Positions 5,658-9,834 of a stretch of 9,834 bases of DNA are shown piece after piece; position 1 is the stretch's first letter, and every line of letters starts with the position of its first letter. This DNA comes from Chitinophaga pinensis (GTDB taxonomy: Bacteria; Bacteroidota; Bacteroidia; UKL13-3), in assembly GCA_945875195.1 (NCBI GenBank), contig CAMCJW010000089.1:1-9834 (forward strand). The letters run 5' to 3'. Below the pieces are notes generated by a model. That model was not told the origin of the DNA, did no database searches, and saw only the letters and a list, made by a program, of their open reading frames with translations. The position numbers and the translations under genes are program-made.

Positions 5658-6181
5658 TATTTAAAAGAAAAATTTTTGCCAATTGCAATTCCAATCCAAT
5701 GAATAACACCGTTATCCCTATAAATTGGCGCATAACTTAGCCGGAAACAAACACGATTGGTTTCCATCACTCTTAATCCAATTATGGCATGGGGTAAAAT
5801 TTGGCGTTTAGAAAAATCTTTTGTTTCTAAGGTAAAACCGGCGCCAATCTCCAGCTTTTCTTTGTTAGTTCCTTTTAATACACTCATAGAAAATGGAACC
5901 ATAAAAGTGCCTTTTTCAATATAAACCCTAGCTAAAATGTCATTGTTAAACGGGGTATAAGCCCCACCAATTCTTGCAGTATAGGTATATTTATCACTAT
6001 AGGTTCTGTACAAATACTTTTCGTAATTTAATGAATAAAATAAGGCCGATCCTCCTAATTCTACATACCAATTATTTAAGCCTTGCGGGGCAACATAGGC
6101 TTCTTCATCTTGAGCCAATGTTTGGTTGCAGAAAAATAGCAAAAAGACTAGCTTGCAAAATAATATTCTTGATACACGCAT
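5657..6181 (-). CDS. Secreted outer-membrane beta-barrel-like protein, unknown function
   Basis: This is a 174-residue protein with a typical Sec signal peptide: MRVSR, a hydrophobic core LFCKLVFLLFF, then NQTLA before a probable signal peptidase I site at A23-Q24. The mature part alternates polar and aromatic/hydrophobic residues in repeated strand-like segments (NWYVELGGSALFYSLNYEKYL, split by turns; YTYTARIGGAY; KLEIGAGFTLE; RVCFRLSYAPIY). It ends with IGIAIGKNFSFK, whose terminal F-x-F-K resembles the C-terminal beta-signal recognised by BAM. I infer a small eight-strand outer-membrane barrel of the kind common in Bacteroidota. The start is ATG 6179-6181; a TTG start at 6188-6190 is possible but falls inside the promoter's -7 box. 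The stop TAG is shared with a REP-like GTAG motif. Any relation to the exosortase cluster downstream is unproven. Confidence 0.75.
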   Translation of the reverse strand: MRVSRILFCKLVFLLFFCNQTLAQDEEAYVAPQGLNNWYVELGGSALFYSLNYEKYLYRTYSDKYTYTARIGGAYTPFNNDILARVYIEKGTFMVPFSMSVLKGTNKEKLEIGAGFTLETKDFSKRQILPHAIIGLRVMETNRVCFRLSYAPIYRDNGVIHWIGIAIGKNFSFK

Positions 6182-6187
6182 CGCATA

Positions 6188-6217
6188 CAAATTAACCGTG
6201 CATAAAGCAATCTACCA
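6188..6217 (-). promoter_or_regulatory. Putative promoter of the barrel-protein gene
   Basis: On the minus strand TTG (6217-6215), a 19-base spacer and TTAATTTG (6195-6188) match the Bacteroidota TTG-N19-TAnnTTTG pattern with one mismatch. The -7 box ends six bases before ATG 6181. The element lies within the 5' coding end of the divergent UbiA-like gene, so the two genes would share regulatory DNA. Confidence 0.5.
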
Positions 6218-7043
6218 AGTTTTCTTTTTTTTGCATCAGCTGAGCATAGATGTTGCCTTGGGCGCTTGTGCCATGTTGCATGCACTTGGCCAACTTTTTA
6301 ACATAACTATTCCTACTCATTATTATTTACTATTAGCCATTGGTAGCCTCATCATATATTGGGTTGATCATGTATTAGACAGTCAAAATCCGCTTTTGGT
6401 TCAGCCCAACAAACGACATTATCTATTTAATAAATACAAGTCGTTTTTTTATGTAGCAATTATATCTCTTATTGCCATCAATGCCTATTATTCAATTGCT
6501 TTTTTAAGTAGGTTCGAACTGCTGTTTGGGTTAATATTACTTTGTAGTTTGGGACTTTATCTTTTATACCACAAAAAACTTGTGCGCCTATTTATCCTAG
6601 AAAAAGAATTACTCATTTCAATTTTATATGTTATCAGTATTTTATTTGCCCCAATTGCAATTATAAATGGCTCCTTGCTTGCTTATAGTTCAATTTGTTT
6701 GTTAATTGTTGGTCTGAACCTATTTCTATTGGCCTTGCAAAATTTATTGAGTATGTCGGTTATTGAACGTATCCCAGATAGAGAAAATGGTGTAAAAAAT
6801 ATTACTCAAATTTATGGTGCAACTAAAATTAGAGAGGTACAAGCTGCAATGCTCCTGTTACAAATCACCCTTAGCGCCATGTGTTGGATCATTCAGCCTA
6901 CCCATACAACCTCAGTATTTTGCTTGGTTTTGTTGCTCCTTTCTTGCTTCCAATATCTGCTCCCTCGATTCTTTAAACAACCTCAAAACGAGGTGTATCG
7001 CATCCTGGCGGATGGGGTGTTTGTGCTGGTGTTAGTGGTGTAG
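6198..7043 (+). CDS. UbiA-like polytopic membrane protein (prenyltransferase-like)
   Basis: This is a 281-residue integral membrane protein with about eight hydrophobic helices. Two acidic patches sit where UbiA-superfamily prenyltransferases place their Mg2+-diphosphate motifs: YWVDHVLDSQN (Asp57, Asp61) and VIERIPDRENG (Glu190, Asp194, Glu196). ILEKELLISILY in between also resembles UbiA-like proteins of Bacteroidota. The motifs are degenerate relative to NDxxDxxxD/DxxxD, so catalytic activity and substrate are uncertain. The start is chosen as GTG 6198. The ATG at 6126 would overlap the divergent barrel gene by 56 bp, and the first later ATG (6273) would remove the first helix. With GTG the divergent spacer is only 16 bp. 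A 14-bp-stem hairpin follows the stop after 8 bp. Confidence 0.55.
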   Translation: MHKAIYQVFFFLHQLSIDVALGACAMLHALGQLFNITIPTHYYLLLAIGSLIIYWVDHVLDSQNPLLVQPNKRHYLFNKYKSFFYVAIISLIAINAYYSIAFLSRFELLFGLILLCSLGLYLLYHKKLVRLFILEKELLISILYVISILFAPIAIINGSLLAYSSICLLIVGLNLFLLALQNLLSMSVIERIPDRENGVKNITQIYGATKIREVQAAMLLLQITLSAMCWIIQPTHTTSVFCLVLLLLSCFQYLLPRFFKQPQNEVYRILADGVFVLVLVV

Positions 7044-7051
7044 GATGCACC

Positions 7052-7083
7052 TACAAGCCCCAGCCTTTAGGCTGGGGCTTGTA
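7052..7083 (+). terminator. 14-bp-stem hairpin between the UbiA-like and POT genes
   Basis: The arms 7052-7065 (TACAAGCCCCAGCC) and 7070-7083 are perfectly complementary around a TTTA loop. It is the strongest member of the CCCCAACC hairpin family here, with the A-T pair replaced by G-C (CCAGCC/GGCTGG), a compensatory change. It begins 8 bp after the UbiA-like stop codon. A run of six T at 7093-7098 follows about 10 bp downstream, so a terminator role is plausible though not canonical. Confidence 0.6.
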
Positions 7084-7107
7084 AATGATATCCTTTTTTC
7101 TATATTG
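7079..7107 (+). promoter_or_regulatory. Possible promoter of the POT transporter gene
   Basis: TTG (7079-7081), a 19-base spacer and TATATTG (7101-7107) approximate the Bacteroidota TTG-N19-TAnnTTTG promoter, giving a leader of about 13 bases before ATG 7126. The -7 box is imperfect, and the TTG is formed by the descending arm of the upstream hairpin. Confidence 0.35.
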
Positions 7108-7125
7108 CTACACAAATAAACTGCC

Positions 7126-8757
7126 ATGCAAAAGAAACATCCTAGGGGACTTAATTTTTTATTCTTTTCCGAAATGTGGGAACGTTTTGGGTATTACTTA
7201 ATGATTGGCATTTTTCAATTGTATCTTACCGAGTCGATAGACAAAGGAGGGATGGGTATGGATAGAAAAGAGGCGGCAGATATTTATGGAACTTTTATTG
7301 CCTTTGTTTTTTTAACGCCCTTTTTGGGTGGCTTGTTGGCAGATAGAATTTTAGGGTATAAAAACTCAATCTTAATAGGTGGTGTGTTAATGGGTTTAGG
7401 ATACTTAGGTTTGGCTTTGCCGGGCATGACTAGCTTCTACATTTCTTTGTTTTTGATTATTATAGGAAATGGATTTTTTAAGCCTAATATTTCAACGTTA
7501 TTAGGCAATTTATACAATAATCCAGAGTTCAAAGACAACAAAGATGCAGGCTATAATATTTTTTACATGGGTATCAATATTGGTGCTTGTGTATGTAATT
7601 TATTTGCAGCTTATATGCGTAACCGTTATGGTTGGGGTTATGCATTTGCAACCGCCGGAATAGGCATGTTTATTGGTATCGCCACTTTTTTAATTGGCCT
7701 CCGTCATTATCGCCACGTTGATATCATTAAGGCTGTTCAACCTGAAGACATGCCTTTGGCAAAAATCATGGCACAGGTATTTTTACCTGCAATAATAGTA
7801 GGTGCCGGTGCGTGGTTTTTTCCAGGAAATATTTTTGGTTCAGACAGTACCGATGCATTTATTTTTGCTACCATACCAGTGATTATTTTTTACATAGGAT
7901 TGTATGTTAAAGCCTCGGTAGAAGATAAAAGGCCCCTTGCTGCTTTGTTAAGTATTATGGCCGTATCGGTAATGTTTTGGGCAGTTTTTAAGCAAAATGG
8001 CACGGCACTTACTACTTGGGCTCAATTTTATACCGATAGAGAAATTCCTGCCGCGGTTCAACCAACTGCCAGAACTTTGTATTTGGCCGAAACCATGCCT
8101 TTTAAAACAGATTCAGTTACCTTATTCAATGATAAATTTCAAATGGTAAAGGAAAATGGCAAAGCATTGAAAACACTCGATAAGCCAGTTTATTTTAGAA
8201 ACTTACCTGACGATAAAAAACCAGTCGAAGGAGAAACGACTTACCTATTTAATACGGAGTTATTTCAATCCATCAATCCTTTTTGGGTTATAGTGTTAAC
8301 GCCAGTGGTAGTTGGCTTCTTCGCCTTTTTGAACCGACAAAAAAAAGAGCCCAGTACTGCCACAAAAATTGCTTTGGGATTAATAATTTCATCACTCTCA
8401 ACACTGGTAATGGTTGCTGCAGTTTATGTTGGAAGCAATGGTAGTATAAAAGTTTCACCGCTATGGTTGGTTTCTTGTTATGGCGTAATAACCATCGGTG
8501 AACTGTTTTTAAGTCCGATGGGACTCTCTTTGGTTAGTAAATTAAGTCCTAAACGAATAACCGCAGTAATGATGGGCGGCTGGTTTTTGGCTACTTCTCT
8601 CGGCAATAAATTATCAGGCATATTGGCTACCTTGTGGGATGGGTATGAGAACAAGGCTAATTTCTTTTTGGTTAATTGCTGCCTCCTTGGTGCCGCTGCC
8701 ATTGGAACATTGTTTATGCTTAAGTGGTTAAATGGGATTTTGAAGGAACATTTGTAA
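7126..8757 (+). CDS. POT/PTR2 family peptide (MFS) transporter
   Basis: This 543-residue proton-coupled oligopeptide transporter sits in the inner membrane and imports di- and tripeptides with protons. The POT signature ExxER is present in helix 1 (Glu16, Glu19, Arg20 in SEMWERFGYY). PTR2 signature 1 follows (GGLLADRILGYKNSI), as does signature 2 in helix 5 (FYMGINIGACVCNLF). Helix 7 carries the family pattern FWAVFKQNG. Between helices 7 and 8 is a periplasmic insertion of about 90 residues (292-382), which makes the protein longer than the typical 450-500 residues; such loops are common in Bacteroidota members. The rest of the C-terminal half is a normal MFS bundle (SPMGLSLVSKLSP in helix 10). 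The start ATG 7126 places the ExxER motif at its usual distance from the N-terminus. The gene converges on clpC across a double hairpin. Exact substrates are not predictable. Confidence 0.93.
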   Translation: MQKKHPRGLNFLFFSEMWERFGYYLMIGIFQLYLTESIDKGGMGMDRKEAADIYGTFIAFVFLTPFLGGLLADRILGYKNSILIGGVLMGLGYLGLALPGMTSFYISLFLIIIGNGFFKPNISTLLGNLYNNPEFKDNKDAGYNIFYMGINIGACVCNLFAAYMRNRYGWGYAFATAGIGMFIGIATFLIGLRHYRHVDIIKAVQPEDMPLAKIMAQVFLPAIIVGAGAWFFPGNIFGSDSTDAFIFATIPVIIFYIGLYVKASVEDKRPLAALLSIMAVSVMFWAVFKQNGTALTTWAQFYTDREIPAAVQPTARTLYLAETMPFKTDSVTLFNDKFQMVKENGKALKTLDKPVYFRNLPDDKKPVEGETTYLFNTELFQSINPFWVIVLTPVVVGFFAFLNRQKKEPSTATKIALGLIISSLSTLVMVAAVYVGSNGSIKVSPLWLVSCYGVITIGELFLSPMGLSLVSKLSPKRITAVMMGGWFLATSLGNKLSGILATLWDGYENKANFFLVNCCLLGAAAIGTLFMLKWLNGILKEHL

Positions 8758-8765
8758 GATGATCA

Positions 8766-8821
8766 AGCCCCAACCTTTAGGTTGGGGTTGGTGCGTGGTG
8801 GCCCCAACCTGAAGGTTGGGG
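8766..8821. terminator. Double hairpin between convergent POT and clpC genes
   Basis: Two palindromes of the same family stand in tandem: CCCCAACC-TTTA-GGTTGGGG (8768-8787, extendable to 8766-8789 with a G-T wobble) and CCCCAACC-TGAA-GGTTGGGG (8802-8821). The first begins 8 bp after the POT stop codon; the second begins 4 bp after the clpC stop on the other strand. Each gene thus has its own hairpin, and the arms of either could also pair with the other. There is no T-run. A bidirectional terminator or 3'-end stabiliser is inferred from placement. Confidence 0.6.
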
Positions 8822-8825
8822 TTTG

Positions 8826-9834
8826 TTACTCCGGCTTCTCAGCAGGAGGGGTGTCTTTCTTTTTGCGGGGGGCTTTCTTTCCTGAGCTGCTAATCTTTAA
8901 CTCGCCAGTGTTGGCTTCTTTATCGTAGTCAATTTCAATGGTATCGCCTTCATTCATTTCCATCTTCAACAACTCTTCTGCAATCGGATCTTCCATAAAT
9001 TTTTGGATGGTTCTTGCCAACGGTCTCGCACCCATATCTGGATCAAATCCTTTGTCGGCCAAAAATTCTTTGGCGGCATCGGTTACTTTTACTTTGAAGC
9101 CTAAGTCCTCTATGCGCTTCAATAATTTCTCTAAGGTTAAATCTAAGATTTTTATGATAGAGTTTTTTTCTAAAGATGAGAATACAATCACATCATCAAT
9201 TCGGTTCAAAAATTCTGGTGAGAAGAAGCGTTTTAAGGCTGTTTCAATTACAATTTTGTTGTTCTTATCAGAATCGGCTGCTTTGCTTGGTGTGGAGAAT
9301 CCAACTCCTCCAGCAAAATCTTTCAATTGTCTTGATCCTAAGTTAGATGTCATGATAATGATGGTATTTCTGAAATCAACCTTACGGCCCATACTATCAG
9401 TAATAAAACCTTCATCTAGTACTTGCAATAAGATATTAAATACGTCTGGATGTGCTTTTTCTATCTCGTCTAACAACACCACAGCATAAGGTTTTCTGCG
9501 AATTTTTTCTGTTAATTGTCCACCTTCTTCATAACCTACGTAACCGGGAGGCGCTCCAACCAATCTGCTAACGGCAAACTTCTCCATATACTCGCTCATG
9601 TCAATTCTAATCATGGCCTCTTCGGTATCAAACAAATATTTGGCAAGTACTTTCGCCATCTCTGTTTTTCCAACTCCTGTTGGACCAAGAAACACAAATG
9701 AACCAATTGGTTTATTGGGATTTTTTAATCCGGCGCGAGTGCGTTGAATGGCTTTGGTTAATTTTTTTATTGCTTCATCTTGCCCAATTACCTTGCCTGC
9801 TAACTCATTGCCCATGTTTAATAAACGCTGACCT
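8826..9834 (-). CDS. clpC: ATP-dependent Clp protease ATP-binding subunit ClpC, C-terminal part (5' end beyond right edge)
   Basis: This Hsp100 unfoldase feeds substrates into the ClpP protease. About 335 residues are visible and the frame stays open to the right edge, where GQRLLN precedes MGNELAGKVIGQDEA, the linker into the second AAA+ domain; the N-domain and first ATPase are outside the window. Counting from that Met (9813-9815), Walker A GPTGVGKT is at 44-51, Walker B VVLLDE at 112-117, sensor 1 MTSN at 155-158, the arginine-finger region FLNRID at 202-207 and sensor 2 GARPL at 262-266. The VGF tripeptide (171-173) matches the ClpP-docking loop of ClpC and argues against ClpB, which lacks it. 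The protein ends in a basic, Pro/Lys-rich tail (APRKKKDTPPAEKPE), longer than in many ClpC proteins. The gene converges on the POT transporter gene. Confidence 0.95.
   Translation of the reverse strand, partial: GQRLLNMGNELAGKVIGQDEAIKKLTKAIQRTRAGLKNPNKPIGSFVFLGPTGVGKTEMAKVLAKYLFDTEEAMIRIDMSEYMEKFAVSRLVGAPPGYVGYEEGGQLTEKIRRKPYAVVLLDEIEKAHPDVFNILLQVLDEGFITDSMGRKVDFRNTIIIMTSNLGSRQLKDFAGGVGFSTPSKAADSDKNNKIVIETALKRFFSPEFLNRIDDVIVFSSLEKNSIIKILDLTLEKLLKRIEDLGFKVKVTDAAKEFLADKGFDPDMGARPLARTIQKFMEDPIAEELLKMEMNEGDTIEIDYDKEANTGELKISSSGKKAPRKKKDTPPAEKPE

Noticed and set aside
5533..5733. Short open frames across the spacer between the barrel gene and xrtF
   Set aside because: They run through the REP-like hairpins and the 3' end of the barrel gene, show no domain or signal, and are better explained by the repeat.
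5657..6181. The barrel-like protein as the XrtF substrate
   Set aside because: Its C-terminus ends in a beta-strand with F-x-F-K and lacks the hydrophobic helix and basic cluster expected of a sorting tail; proximity alone is not enough.
7052..7083. Classical Rho-independent terminator
   Set aside because: The stem is strong, but the T-run begins about 10 bp after it instead of directly, so only a probable terminator is claimed.
8938..9489. 183-codon plus-strand open frame opposite clpC
   Set aside because: It is a low-complexity Ser/Asn/Lys-rich shadow of the strongly conserved ClpC second AAA+ domain, with no recognisable motif.

Overview
The window comes from a low-GC member of the Bacteroidota, most likely a Chitinophagales/Sphingobacteriia- or Flavobacteriia-like lineage. 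The support is an exosortase F pair (XrtF plus its small associated membrane protein), a long-loop Bacteroidota-type peptide/MFS transporter, a clear Bacteroidota promoter (TTG-N19-TAnnTTTG) six bases before a start codon, and no purine-rich Shine-Dalgarno sequences. No plasmid, phage or IS gene is visible.

Layout. Positions 1-6181 hold seven genes, all on the minus strand. Read in transcription order they are: an outer-membrane-type beta-barrel protein (6181-5657); a three-gene exosortase cluster made of xrtF (5514-5002), the XrtF-associated four-helix protein (4966-4565) and a 601-residue polytopic protein resembling the LIC_10190/GT-C type (4546-2741); a PUA-domain rRNA methyltransferase of the RlmI type (2616-1438); rlmH (1206-742); and a class I SAM methyltransferase cut by the left edge (468-1). 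Two plus-strand genes follow: a UbiA-like membrane protein (6198-7043, GTG start), divergent from the barrel gene across only 16 bp, and a POT/PTR2 transporter (7126-8757). The transporter converges on the C-terminal half of a ClpC ATPase (8826 to the right edge, minus strand).

How the genes fit together. The exosortase cluster is the most distinctive unit. A transpeptidase-like membrane enzyme, its small partner and a probable lipid-linked-sugar transferase-like protein lie 35 and 18 bp apart, so they are probably co-transcribed and may act on the same exported substrate. No substrate with a sorting tail is visible in the window. The three methyltransferases and ClpC are housekeeping or quality-control genes.

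The intergenic DNA is unusually rich in short palindromic repeats of several families. There are two REPIN-like inverted pairs (597-713 and 5552-5657), six copies of a CCCCAACC-loop-GGTTGGGG hairpin of which four sit 4-8 bp after stop codons, a 62-bp direct repeat upstream of rlmH, and a 14-bp tandem repeat at 2691-2743. No gene-free stretch exceeds 300 bp.
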